Source: Warburgia ugandensis (Eukaryota > Streptophyta > Magnoliopsida > Canellales > Canellaceae). From it: a stretch of 64,000 bases of DNA. Where the stretch lies: positions 73,141,495 to 73,205,494 of the forward strand of contig CP141127.1 in the NCBI GenBank assembly GCA_035236585.1. Direction: 5' to 3'. Within the stretch, counting starts at the first letter, position 1. The number at the start of each line of letters is the position of its first letter. The notes under the pieces are model-generated. The model saw nothing but the letters and a program-made list of their open reading frames with translations. It ran no database searches and was not told the origin of the DNA. The translations under genes and the position numbers were made by a program. Shown one piece after another: positions 1 to 11,873 of this stretch.

Positions 1-866
1 TGTGTATTAGTACTTAATCCATTGATCTGATTCTTAGATCTAATTCTGATAAGTCAGATTCTTGGTTTTTACTTCATTTAATAGTTTTGATCATGATTTA
101 AGTTTTTTGGATGATCTAACTATTAGATCAAACTATATACTTTACTAGATCATCTAATTGATCAATTTCTAAGGTCTGGTCAATTTTGATCTAATAGATT
201 TGAGTTATTCTCTGATTTTTAGGTTTTGATCAGTTCAAGATGTGTTCTAATCTTAAATTTTATTGCATAATTATGTACGTTTCGTTGAGAGGAATCTAAC
301 AGATGTTTCGGATCAAAACTTGGAGTTATAGTGCTCTCTAAATTGAAAATCTAAGTTTTAGAAAAATTTCAGTGGTTCAGATTGAATCTGGACAAGAACA
401 AGCCATAAGATGACATCACCAAGATGCACTAGATCTGTGATGCACCTCCCAGTTGCAACGATGCATTTCACAGTCACCAAGATGCAGTTGCATTCTGGTG
501 GCGCATTACCCTTGTGCGTCTTGTAAGCAAAATTTCAAGAAAAAAATTTGGACTAGGAAATCTTACTCATCCAATCCTTTTCATACAAATCTATGGCTAT
601 TATAATCTAATTATTACTGTTTTGAGGGTTTTTTATATTTGAAGCCCCACCATTTCATCGGACAGCTCAGATCTTCTATCTGAGTCCTCCTTGAGATGGG
701 TGTTTCCAGCCTAATCAGTTCTTTCCGATAGCACTTCTCGAGCCAAAAAACCAATCAGGCCCAAGCAAGGAGGAGAAAAGGAGTGAGAATAAGAGGAAGG
801 GAGAAAAATTACCTAACTAAAGCGGGAGAAGGTCACCAAAAATGAAAGAGGGGAAAGGAGAAAAAA

Positions 867-869
<3 letters not shown>

Positions 870-960
<91 letters not shown>
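870..960. repeat. (GA)n microsatellite in LTR
   Basis: About 45 uninterrupted GA units. The matching place in the other LTR (near 7628-7638) has only a few GA units, so the run expanded after insertion of the element. Confidence 0.95.
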
Positions 961-963
<3 letters not shown>

Positions 964-1103
964 GTTGCTAGGGCTCTAGCATGGCGTCAGTAGCAGATAA
1001 GTCACTGGTTGTTGCAATGGCAATGGGAAAAAGGAGGAAGGGGGTGTCTTGGTGGTTGCATAGGCATGGGACTCAATGCAGTCCAACGCCGACATTGATG
1101 GGG

Positions 1104-1105
<2 letters not shown>

Positions 1106-1197
<92 letters not shown>
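1106..1197. repeat. (GA)n microsatellite in LTR
   Basis: About 46 GA units. The partner LTR has a shorter run at about 7786-7840. The apparent Arg-Glu repeat protein reading through it is an artefact of the repeat. Confidence 0.95.
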
Positions 1198-1200
<3 letters not shown>

Positions 1201-1632
1201 GTGGGAGAAAATGCAAGAAACTACATTTAAAGCTCTCTTTTTTAATCACTACTACTAGAAATATGGGTAATCATTGCATTTATTTCATGAAAGATTTGTT
1301 TTGCATTTATGGCTGACAAGTTATTCATAATTGAGTGTCACATCACGTGGGTCACATCTAAAGTTAATTTTTTATTTTATCCTTTAATTAATTTAAATTA
1401 ATTACTTTAATTAAAATAATTATGAATTTTTTTATCTAAACTAATTTCGACATACTTAGTGTTGTTGGATTTATTTTTTCGAGTAGACTACCAATGTTGA
1501 TGTTCCAATGGTCAATTTTGTATCCTTCATTAGTTATCTTTAAAATTTAAAATATTACAAATTTAATTATGTGTTTCTCCTTTTCAATTCAACCCCTTTA
1601 GATAAAATAAATTAAAAATTAGGGGTGTTACA

Positions 1633-3540
1633 TCCTTCCCTCATTGAAATTTCATCCTCGAAAATTTTTCAGTACATCTCTATATAATTATCTCAATATG
1701 TGCCTTACTCATTTCACCTTTGGTCTCCCAAGCTCGTCAAATCAATGCTATCATAATATTTTAACCACATTTTGACAATTCTTTCCATGCCATCTTTTGG
1801 ATCATTCTGAATGGCTTATTGTCTCCTTGTAAATTTGAATTCTCATAAGTCCTTAACACTCATAGGATTCTCAACTGCAAACTCTAAATTCCAACAGTGT
1901 TTATTAATGTAGGCTTTTTATTTTTTAAACCAATAAAATTTGCTTTCACTACACACTCTAATAATCTACCTTTACTTGTTAATATATCATCACTACTCTA
2001 CTATCTCTTCCTAGGCATGTCTCTAGGTTTTTATATCCAACATCACAACTATCACTTCTTATTTCATGCTTCCTCATGTCATTCTCAACCCATAATATAA
2101 TATTATTGTTATTCTTTTGTCTACCAAAATTTTAAGTTAAAGTCAAATAGTTCTTTTCAAGTAAAGCATTAAGGTCAACAAATTTCATCATTTGGTTTAT
2201 ACAAATATCCTTCATATCCTCATATATACATATATATTAAACTCCATATCTTCAAATGATTATCTAAGTTTTCCATTAGAATACTAATTGTATAATCTTA
2301 CATTGTAGTTCATTTTGTCTAGAAATTATACTACTCTCATGGTAATACTCTTACTCAATCAAAGTCAAGTTTCTTTATTTTCTTAAAATATGTTAACCTT
2401 TGTAGGCATCATCTGTTTTCTTGCCTATCAATATTGTGTATATCAATCCTCCTTAGTCTTCATTTCCATATAACTAACTCTCGCTTGTTTAAATGAACAT
2501 TTATTTTGGATGTCGTTCATAAATTGTTAATGATTCCACATTGTCTCCCATCTTATATTAATAATACCTCTAAATCACTACAGAAAATGCTCAAAATGTT
2601 AATTTACTACTTTGAATAGGATTTATTGAAATTACAAAAGATTAACTTTCTCTCATCCTCTCGGTTGATGTTTCTTCTTAATTCAAAATGGATAACATGT
2701 CAAATATTGTCACTCATACTTCGTCCCCTCATTATGCTATCCCAACATAACCATGTCAACTTTTTGAACCTTTTTATTTCACTTAAATGAATCCACATAA
2801 TGTGACTAATATGTTCATATAAGATTTTCTTGTTTTAATTAGTGATTTATTATTATCACAAACTTTTCTTTATATGAATACTACTTTTCATTTCTTAAAT
2901 AAAACTTGGATTTCCAATCAAAGCTTGTACATTATCATTGCCCTATCTTTACTACCCTCACTATAATTTTATTCTTTTAAGTAATATGCTCATAATGTTG
3001 ATTTCTTTTAGCCAAAATTTGAGCACCAGCTTTTTCTAATGCTACTCCTAATCAAATTCTTGTTCATCCTTCACAAATCAAATCATTGATAATTTAGGTA
3101 TGCCTCCAATGCTATTGCAAAAATGTTTAGGAGTTTCAAATCTTTTCATATTGATCATGTACCCAGAGTATTTCTTTGAATTAGTATAGGATTATTTATA
3201 CGCTACGTGGTCATAATGTCAGATTGATTTTTTAGAATTTGGGTCCATAGAGACTTGACAATTCTAGCTTAAATAATAGATGTAATTCCACATGATGATT
3301 TTGTGATTCTTTTTCAATAATACTCTCAAGTCACCAATGAATTCTTTCATATTTCTACTTTATATCAATGTATGAAATAGTCTGCACATATCCAATTCCA
3401 TCAACTAAGTTGAACAACACAGCATAGACTAGATCCTTTCATCATATCAATATTAGAGTCATTTACACTCCTACAAGATCTTCATAACACTTTAAGAATC
3501 ATTCATTATTGTTCATAATATATACAATATTCACATCGTA
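1633..3540 (-). other. Interior of the long-LTR element, no recognisable coding
   Basis: The stretch begins with the polypurine tract on the minus strand (1633-1650) and the phrase for FEDEI, often seen at the end of chromovirus polyproteins. Beyond that the DNA is AT-rich with many stops in all frames. I see no intact protease, reverse transcriptase or integrase motif. It is either badly decayed pol or unrelated filler. Confidence 0.5.
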
Positions 3541-4210
3541 TTCAAAATTGTGCCTGGCCCAAAGTGAGAGCAGAGACTTATGATTGGATGAAATTACATA
3601 TGCTAGGTCCCACTATAGATCTATCCATTCCTCTATCTCCTAGGATAGTTCCTAATGAAATCCCCAACCACTCCACATGCAAAACATCGTGATGTTTTTC
3701 TCTACTTGGGTTGATACTAGTGCCATCGGGCTCATGGACAAGGCTGTCAGGATGAGCTCTCCTACACCTAGGACACCATTTTTGCTTGAGGTCTATGTCT
3801 TTCTAGTAATGTGCAGCTAACTCTGGGGTTTCCTCAATTTAGTAGGAAAGAAGGGCCTCTTACCCTTACTAAACTGCTCCACATAATTGTTGCTCCTTTT
3901 ACTTCCAATACTACTTGATGTGACCACATGCTGTATTTGGGACTGATGTTGCAGTTGTTACAAGTGTGCCAAAATGACTTCCAACACTAGTGCCACAATC
4001 TTTCCCACTTAACTCCCTAGCCTTGTAGAATCAGTAGATGCAATAGCCGAAAATGGCAGGTATAAATCTAGTTCGCCTCCTACAATGAGCCATATGTTCC
4101 AAATTGAACACAAATTGTTTGAGTTTCCTTTCAAAACTCACCCTCACCAACCACACTTCATGGACTATTATGATGTCATGGAATTTTTAGGACTAGCTAT
4201 GAGTGGATGA
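3540..4210 (-). pseudogene. gag relic with degenerate zinc knuckle
   Basis: On the minus strand, around 3660-3790, the translation contains CPRCRRAHPD and, in another frame close by, CFACGVVGDFIR. The second matches the CX2CX4HX4C nucleic-acid-binding knuckle of Ty3/gypsy Gag with His replaced by Asp and the final Cys lost. Several stops and frame changes interrupt it. The position just after the primer site is right for gag. This supports the minus orientation of the whole element. No function is expected. Confidence 0.5.
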
Positions 4211-4214
4211 ATTT

Positions 4215-4226
4215 GCTCTAATACCA
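4215..4226 (-). other. Primer-binding site (initiator tRNA-Met type)
   Basis: The minus strand reads TGGTATTAGAGC. It differs at one position from the usual plant initiator-tRNA-Met primer site and lies five bases from the CA end of the 5' LTR. Confidence 0.65.
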
Positions 4227-4231
4227 AACTA

Positions 4232-7200
4232 TGATGCCACAGTTTTTAAAGAACTTTTTAAATTCTTTTCACAATGTGGGGCCCCAAGTTTGAAAACAAT
4301 TTAGAAAAATAGCAAAAATATTTTCAATGAAATTCATTATAAAACCATGAGTGTCTACCTTCAACTCACTATTTATTTATTTATAATTTAGTCTAATTTT
4401 TAAATGTTGAAAAACTTAGATAAAATTTTCATTTTACAAGTAAACCATTTAGATATAAATTTGCTTCTTCAAGATCCATTTAGTAGACAACCACAGTCCT
4501 TGTATTATTGAAAATAAAAGTTCAAACACACCATGTACATATAAAGTCCAAGCATGATTAAAACATACCATTGACAAAAGATGTCTTAATTAGCTACCCT
4601 TCTAATCCTTCTTCACTCCTATATGCCTCTTTAAATATATCAGGCATTGCATAAAAAGTATAATGCCTCAACAAGCTAGGCTTGGTAGGTATATAGATAT
4701 TTAATAATAATAATAATTTGAGAAAATAAACATGCAACAAGCAGTTTCCACATGAAAACAGAACTAACATGGTTCCTAATAATAATGATAAACAAGGGTA
4801 CAATAAATCATGAAAAGCACGTGAAGCCAATCAGTATAACAAGTAATAATAAAAAGTACCAAGGCTCATGAATATGCTAGTACGTAGTATTTAAAACTCA
4901 AAAATGTCTCCATGTAAATATGCATATCATCAATGAAGGGCACCCTAATATATGGGTCCCATGAGTGTACCATACAATTGCATGTCCAGTCATGTGTACT
5001 CATTCCTATCCTCCAGGCATCATCATGACGTGGGTACAAAAGGATATATCTATCTTGGTGTGCTCACAATGTTGCATGAAAACATAAAACAACCATATAG
5101 ACCACCATGCTGTTGTGATGACCACTCTCAAGTCTATCAATTGTCACTCCCTTCTCACTCCAAAATAAGAGATTAAGTGTCTGTTGCTCATGGGAGAGGA
5201 TCAGACTCGTGGTCTAGGTTACCCATGATATCACCGTATTAAGGTGGGTGGCCAACCCTACATCCCTCCTAGCATAGTGTCCACTAAGTAAAAACACCCA
5301 TAGAAAATTCACAAAATCATGAAAATTGCTCAATATCTCAAAATTGATTAAGATATAAGAGAAAATATCCGATGCATAAAACACAGAATCACTTGTGTCT
5401 CGTCATCCTAAAGAACTACTACTATCGTAGAGTCAATCTCTCAAGGACCAACCACTAAGCCTCCTCAGTGGGTGTGCTATAAAACATAAATGATAAAACA
5501 AATCATCTGAAGTCTCAATACATAGTAACAATGTCATCATAAACCAATGCCTTCTATAAACAATGAAGTTATATTCAAAATCATGTATTTTCACTATTGC
5601 TTATGAAATAATTGTATTTATAAAATAAAAGTCATGCATCTATGGAAACATGGAAATCAAAGTGATCATGCTCATGTGAAAAGTGCATATGTCGAATAAT
5701 AATTTCAACGAGGTCATAGTGCAATAATAAGCCGCATCATTTTGGATAATAATACTACGGAATCAATATAATGACAATGCATAACTTTCATATATAAAAA
5801 AACATACTGATATTAAATGTCGTCACCTAATTCAAAACAATGGACTAATCCCTTTGGGCATGCAACCTCTATAGTCTATGCAATCTGGCTCTCATGTCAA
5901 ATTGTGCATGTCACATATCATCACTTACTACTCTGTACATCTCAATTTTTTTTAGATCATCTTTGATCATCTTAAATTTATATGATTTTACATTTATTCA
6001 TCACTGATCATAGATTCGTCTCTTCATATTATGTCTAATCATCATATCCTAGTTGTAGATTAAAGATCGATGGTCCAGATCACTAGATTTCAATTTATCT
6101 CCACTAATATGTCTTGTAGACAATCCTCTCATTTCAATGGTTGATCCATTGATTTGATGATTGGTTTGATCTTGATTAGTCAGATCGATGGTTTCTAATT
6201 ACTTCTAAGAACTGATCTTATTGAATTTGATGTTACCGAAAATAATGCAATCACTAAATTAGTTTAATTTTCCATTTTAAGGTTTGATCTAACTTGATTG
6301 CACATAATTTCCAAGTTTCCTATAGTTCAATTGCATGTCATCAATTTTTGCTCAGATTTGGTGGTTAGATCATGCTCTGATTGGTCTAATGTATGTTTCT
6401 TGTCATACCCTATGGTCCAGATTTATATATCTTGGTTTACTATGATAATCTAACCATTAGATCATTTCATTTACCTTATTAGATCATCAATTTAGTCATG
6501 TATTAAGGTTTAGATACTTTTGATCAGTCATATCAATGTTTCTTGATTACTCTTAAGGTCTAATCTCAATCAATTTAGAGTTTTTGGAATAGTCTAACCA
6601 TTAAATCGATCTCATTACTACCTTGCATGACTTAATCATCTATGTTTGGGACTAATATGTCTTGATCCTACATATCTTCATTTTTTCTAAGATCCAATTG
6701 TGTATTAGTACTTAATCCATTGATCTGATCATCAAATCTAATTTTGATTAATCAAATTCTTGGTTTTTATTTTATTTGATGGTTTTGATCATGATTTAAG
6801 TTTATTTGGAAGATATAACTATTAAATCAACCTATTTACATTACTTGATCATCTAATTGATCAATTTCTAAGGTTTGATCACTTTTGATGTGATAGATTT
6901 GAGTTATTCTATTATTTTTGTGTTTTGATTAGTTCAAGATGTGTTTTGATCTTAAATTTTATTGCATAAATATGTTTGTGTCATTGAGACTAATCCAACA
7001 AGCATCTTGAATCAAAATTTGGAGTTATATTGTTTCCTGAATTGAAAATCTAAGTTTTAGATAAATTTCAATGGTTTAGATTAAATTGGACAAGGACATG
7101 CCATAAAATGACATCACCAAGATGCACCAAATCTATGACACACCTCTCAAACATACCAATGCATGTCATGGTCACCAAGACTCAGTTGCAACCAACGAAC

Positions 7201-7784
7201 AAAGCATGTTGCGCCGGCACATGGGAGCATGCCAAATGCACATGTTCCCATGGTGTGTTACCCTCATGCATCTTGGAAGCAAAATTTCAGCAAAAAAATC
7301 TGAACTACGAAATCTTGCCCGTACAATCTTTTTCACCTAGATCTATGGCTATGACAATCTGATTGATACTATTTTTAGGGTTTTTTATATTTGAGGCCCC
7401 ATTGTTTCATTAAACAACACAAATATTTCATCCATGTCGTCATTGAGATGGGTTTTTTTGGCTTGATCAGTTCTATCAGATGGCACCTTGTTGACCAGAA
7501 AAACCAGTCAAGCCGGAGTAAGGAGGAAAGGAGGGAGAAGAAGGGGAAGGGTGAGAACTTACCTGACGGAAGGGGGGAGAAGGCCGCTGGAAATGGGAGA
7601 GGGAAAAAGGAAAAATAGAAAAAAGATAGTGAGAGAGAGGTGGTTGTCAACGCTACATTAGTGGCATCGGCAAAGGAGAAGTCACCAATTGTTGCAACGG
7701 TAGTGGGAAAAGGGAGGAAGGGGGGTGTCTCGATGGCCGTGCAAGCAAGAGACTTGGTATAGTTTAATGCTGGCGTTGATTAGG

Positions 7785-7841
<57 letters not shown>

Positions 7842-8261
7842 GTGTGAGAAATAACATTTAAAGCTCTTTTTTTATTTTTTCATCATTACCTCTCATAAAT
7901 GCGAGTAACCATTGCATTTTATTTCATGAAAGATTTGTTTTACATTTGGTTGACACGTCTATTTATAATTGCGTGTCACATCACATAGGCTCCATCTAAA
8001 GTTAATTTACTATTTTATTCTTTAAATTAATTATCTTAATTAAAATAATTATGACTTGCATTCGAACTCCAATTTTGACAATTTTTTTGTCATTGGATTC
8101 ATTTTTTCCAAGTAAATTACCAATATTGATGTTTAAATGGTCAATTCCCTATCTTTCTTTAGTTATCTTTAAATTTTAAAATCTTTAAAATTGAATTCCT
8201 CATTTCTCCTTTTCAATTCAATCTCTTTATATACAATGATATAAAAATTAGGGGTGTTATA
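4232..8261 (-). repeat. 5' LTR, about 4.03 kb
   Basis: The LTR is bounded by the primer site at its low-coordinate end and by GGGGTGTTATA at its high end, where the expected CA has mutated to TA. Its 6701-8261 part aligns with 1-1632. At 5230-5290 it carries a block (GGTGGCCA ... CTCCTAGCAT ... GTCCAC) that recurs, inverted, in the solo LTR at 13615-13660. The two LTRs therefore belong to related families in opposite orientation. Short open frames inside it have no homology that I recognise. Confidence 0.7.
7786..7840. repeat. (GA)n microsatellite
   Basis: About 27 GA units, the counterpart of the longer run at 1106-1197 in the other LTR. Confidence 0.95.
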
Positions 8262-9999
8262 GTTTCATACGCAGAAGAACCACAAGCATGGAAGTGGTAT
8301 TTGACTTTTCAAAGATCATTATCAAAGATGCAAAAGAGGGATCCCTTCATCCACATGTTTCTACCATGATATTTAGATGTACCCTCGATGGAGGCCATGC
8401 TATCTACTTTTGACAATGATGTTATTACATGTCTTATCAAGATATGTGATATGCTAGAAACATGTTTGAAGTTTACTAACAAATTTGAGTTCTTTAATGT
8501 ATTCCCATATTAGGGTAGCATCGATAATTTCATGGTGCAACAATATGATGAATTTGTAAAGAGTGGATCCCTATCCTTAACTTCATGAAAGGAGAATCAC
8601 ATGCAGGAATCAAATCTAATGGTGCATGTTTTTTTAAAGTCATCAATGAGAGTAAAAAAGACCTTGAGCCTCCAATTACTACAACAGCTTGTACTAGTTG
8701 TAACTCTTTTGGCATTGTCATCTTTGTCATTGGATTGTTGAGAGTTAAGCAAAATAAAGATTCACTCACCAACAAACATAGAAAATTTATTGAATCTTAA
8801 AAAGGAGATTTGGTGTGATCCATTTGCTTTTTAAGTTAATTAGTGAAAACAATGCAGTCAACCCGAGGCTGAATTTTTTTTAACCTAGGAAAAATGACGT
8901 GGGTGTGTCACAAGTATCAAAGATCAAGAGTGATCAAAGATGGTCAAGGTATGAATGACCTAGATCATCATATAAAGCTCTTAAATCATCACATTAATGG
9001 AATGAGAATGTCTATAGAATCTAAGATTGATGGCGGATCAAAGAATATCAACAGTGATCTAGACTTGGACAACCAAGATCTCACTTTAAAACCCTTCGAA
9101 CGTGATCTTATGCATGTGGCTGGTCATCAGGGAGTGGACAATATTATCTTAGATGGATCTAATGGTTTGAATCATCCAAAACATTCCAATTATGTTAATT
9201 CACAAAAGATGCCTCTTTTGGGCAACTATGCATAGTTTGGATTAAATCTTGTATTGGCCATAGTTGTGGTGCTAAGGATGGTTCAGATGTGTTGCTCGAT
9301 AATCAAGGAAGGCCAACCAAGTTATTCCCTAGCTAGGAAAGTAAAAATGCCCCAATGTTGACTTAGTAAAAGTTCTATCATTTTGAAGATTAGAAAGTCT
9401 TTGCTAGGAAGATCTACAAGTATGGGAACTGCTATCCATTGTGTTGGTAGTTACTTAAGTGTGAACGGAAGACTTCCATGCATTAGAAAGTGGAGATTTA
9501 GCATAAGCTAGGATTTAGAAAATCTTGGACGTGAAGGTTACACATTAAGAAAGTCCTTACAGGCCAAGTAACTCATGTAACTTAGCTACTTTCTTTTTGG
9601 GTCTTAGTTTCCTATTGTGGGAGTATTCCCATCTATATATGTACTCATTGTACACGAATTAGAGCTTACTTGCTCTTTAAGTCAAGCAAATTAATTTGAT
9701 TTTCACATTTTTTTTTTTACTTAAAGGTGCTTGAACGCTTTTTTCCTATATAGATTTGAGAAGTTTTCTTCCGTGGCTAGCTTAGATTGGTAGAGTGCAT
9801 CTTACCGTGGTTATTTTCCTTGGGTTGATTCCTCAGGTGGCGAGACATGTTGAGACTTGTATCCTTGTGGTGGATTCCTAAGGTGGTGAGCTTCTTTCTA
9901 CCCCCAATCTTTACTGTTCTTGGCGAATTCCTAAAGTTGGACTTTTTTAAGGCTTGACTTCTGATGTGTTTTAAAGTTATCCACAAGTGCAAGGGTCTA
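8262..9999. other. Unclassified AT-rich region, possible decayed retroelement
   Basis: There is an open frame of 113 codons at 8894-9235 (plus), with residues such as MTWVCHKYQRSRVIKDG; I do not recognise it. Around 9590-9720 the text has the look of an LTR end or polyadenylation region. Between 9825 and 9945 the phrase GATTCCTNAGGTGG occurs two to three times in imperfect tandem. No boundary with a target duplication could be found. It may be flanking genomic DNA or a worn retroelement. Confidence 0.3.
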
Positions 10000-10009
10000 T
10001 TGAATTATA

Positions 10010-10075
10010 GATCATGCAAGTATGGGTCGATCTCACGAGGACTTTAATTTTTAATTTTTTGTTAGAAAATTTTAA
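10010..10075 (-). repeat. LTR-end motif, copy 1
   Basis: Contains GTGCAAGGGTCTATTGAATT and, about 30 bases on, GGGTCGATCTCACGAGGAC. This is the same pattern as at 10269-10333, and in inverted form at 46880-46935 next to a primer site. It is a characteristic phrase of plant Athila/Tat-type and related non-autonomous elements. Confidence 0.55.
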
Positions 10076-10268
10076 CTTTTAAAAATTAAAAGGAATAAAA
10101 TAAAATAAAATCTAAGCCTAGGGTTTTAGAATCCACTAAACTAAATTAAATATTCTTAGAATTAAGCAAATTAGATTTTTACACTACTCATGTTAATAAA
10201 ATCTCAATGAATTTTAAAAATATAAAAAATATTATCATTCAAAGCCTAATGTTGATTATTTTTTAGCA

Positions 10269-10335
10269 AGTGCACAGGCTATTGTAGTACAGCTTATGCA
10301 AGTACGGGTCAATCCCACGGGGACTCAACTTAAAG
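10269..10335 (-). repeat. LTR-end motif, copy 2
   Basis: Contains GTGCACAGGCTATTGTAGTA and GGGTCAATCCCACGGGGACT. It lies about 255 bp from copy 1. Two LTR ends close together without a primer site suggest a tandem remnant or recombination between LTRs. Confidence 0.55.
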
Positions 10336-11873
10336 AAAATGAAGTTTAAATAAAATTAAATTATAAAAATTAAATACTAATAAACTCAAAATTCTAATCT
10401 ATTCAATTAACGAAAAGTACAAAATTCTAAACTAAAAAGATTAAAAAAAAATAAATTAACAACTAAAAAATTAACTTTCCTAGCTTGATCATGAAAAATT
10501 TATTTTAAATCTGGTCTTATTGGAGTCGATCAGCCTTCATCAATCCTTCACTAATATCTCTGATTAAGGATTAAACGGTTAGATTAAACAAACTTTTCAA
10601 ATTTTTGATAATTTGGACTAAGGAAGAAAATTTGGATTTGAACAACTTAGATCAAATTTTTAGATGGTAGGAAGTGTCATGAGGTGAAGATCTAAAGATT
10701 AATTAAAAATCTAATGAGAACAAGATTAAGAACTAAGTGATCATGTCGGTTTAAGCTAAATTGTTGATTCGCTTAGGATTTAATCAAACATGGATTGAAT
10801 TAAGTGATTCCTGGATTAACTGAGAATAGAGAAATTTTTGGATAACACAAAACTAGGAAAATAATAAGATGAAATAGGAAAAAGGAAAAAATAGGGATAC
10901 AGTTGAAATTAAGCAAGGACTTAGGGCAAAAACGAAATTAATCTATTTTTCTAATTTTAACCAAAAATAGGAGAAAACAACCTGAGCAAGAAGAAAGAGA
11001 TACAAGGAGGAGAAAACAAGGGGGCAGGAGGAGTTTTGGGACTTGGGTTTTGATTAAAACAATGGAAATTTGTAAAAAGAATGAAAATTTCAGAGGAAAC
11101 ACAATAAAACCAAATAGACAACGGTGATTTGAAGGGATTGAAAATAGTTGGAAAGCAAGGAAAATGGCAACTGGAAACAATGAAGAGAAATTGAGAGAAA
11201 CAATAACTAAAAAGTAGTGAACTAGAGGATAAAATAGGAGGTGAAACAGGGGACTAAAAAGAAAAGAAAACAAAAAGAAAGTAGGGGGAAGATCAAATGG
11301 TGAATGGAGATGGCTGGGACGGTGAATAGAGAGTGAAAGAGAACAATGGGAATGACGTAGAGGGGAGCTAGGTTAGGTTCGGGGTTCTTTCTTTGAATGT
11401 TCTCTCCTTCCTGTAGATCCCATGATGAAGAGGGTGAGAGATAGTGAATCCCGTTCTTCCTTTCGTGGAGAGAGACAACCTACTATAGTTCTCTCCTCTT
11501 AGGAATCCCATAGAACTTGAATGAGAGATGTCCTCCTACTGTGGGTTCCCTTCTTCCTTTTTAAGCTAAGGTTCTTTCCATCTTCAATCTTTCTAAATTT
11601 GGTCTCTAGCTCACCTGCCTTCCTCTTCCATTCAAAACTTTCTAGTTGCTTTATTTGGCTTCCTCTCTTATGGTTCTTCCATTTGCAGCCCCCACTTCAT
11701 CTTTCTTAAATTCAATTTCCTTTTAAAATTTCCCTTACTTAGAAGTAGTCAAAAGAGAAAACCTATATACGATTTTCTTTCTTATTCCTTTATACTTCTT
11801 CATCTTGTATTGTAGTGTCCATGAAACCTTTTGATGATTTGGTACCAATCAGTTCAATCTGAGCCATCCAAGT

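Larger units (their letters stand above)
1..1632 (-). repeat. 3' LTR (partial, cut by window edge)
   Basis: This aligns with 6701-8261. In the first 60 bases I count eight mismatches, mostly C/T and G/A, as expected of an old, methylated copy. It ends at 1632 with the CA complementary to the TG start of a minus-strand LTR. It is longer than its partner mainly because of GA runs. The rest of this LTR lies left of the window. Confidence 0.75.
1..8261 (-). mobile_element. Long-LTR Ty3/gypsy element (Tekay/Del-like), internally deleted
   Basis: The first 1632 bases are repeated at about 6701-8261 in the same orientation, which marks the two as LTRs. The junction at 1632/1633 has the typical chromovirus form on the minus strand: a purine-rich tract, then TGTAACACCCC. 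Near 4215-4226 the minus strand reads TGGTATTAGAGC, one base from the initiator-tRNA-Met primer site TGGTATCAGAGC, five bases from a CA end at 4232. The element therefore reads right to left: 5' LTR 4232-8261 (about 4.03 kb), interior 1633-4231, 3' LTR at the left edge and cut by the window. LTRs this long are known in the Tekay/Del clade. The interior (2.6 kb) is too short for gag-pol, so most of pol is gone. The clade is inferred from LTR length and ends, not from pol. Confidence 0.75.

Noticed and set aside
981..1316. 111-codon frame with a long Arg-Glu run
   Set aside because: Product of the (GA)n microsatellite inside an LTR. The same applies to 1076-1258 and 61510-61815.
7375..7650. Small membrane-like protein frames at 7375-7650 (both strands)
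   Set aside because: They lie inside a long LTR, are not conserved as frames in the other LTR copy, and show no motif.
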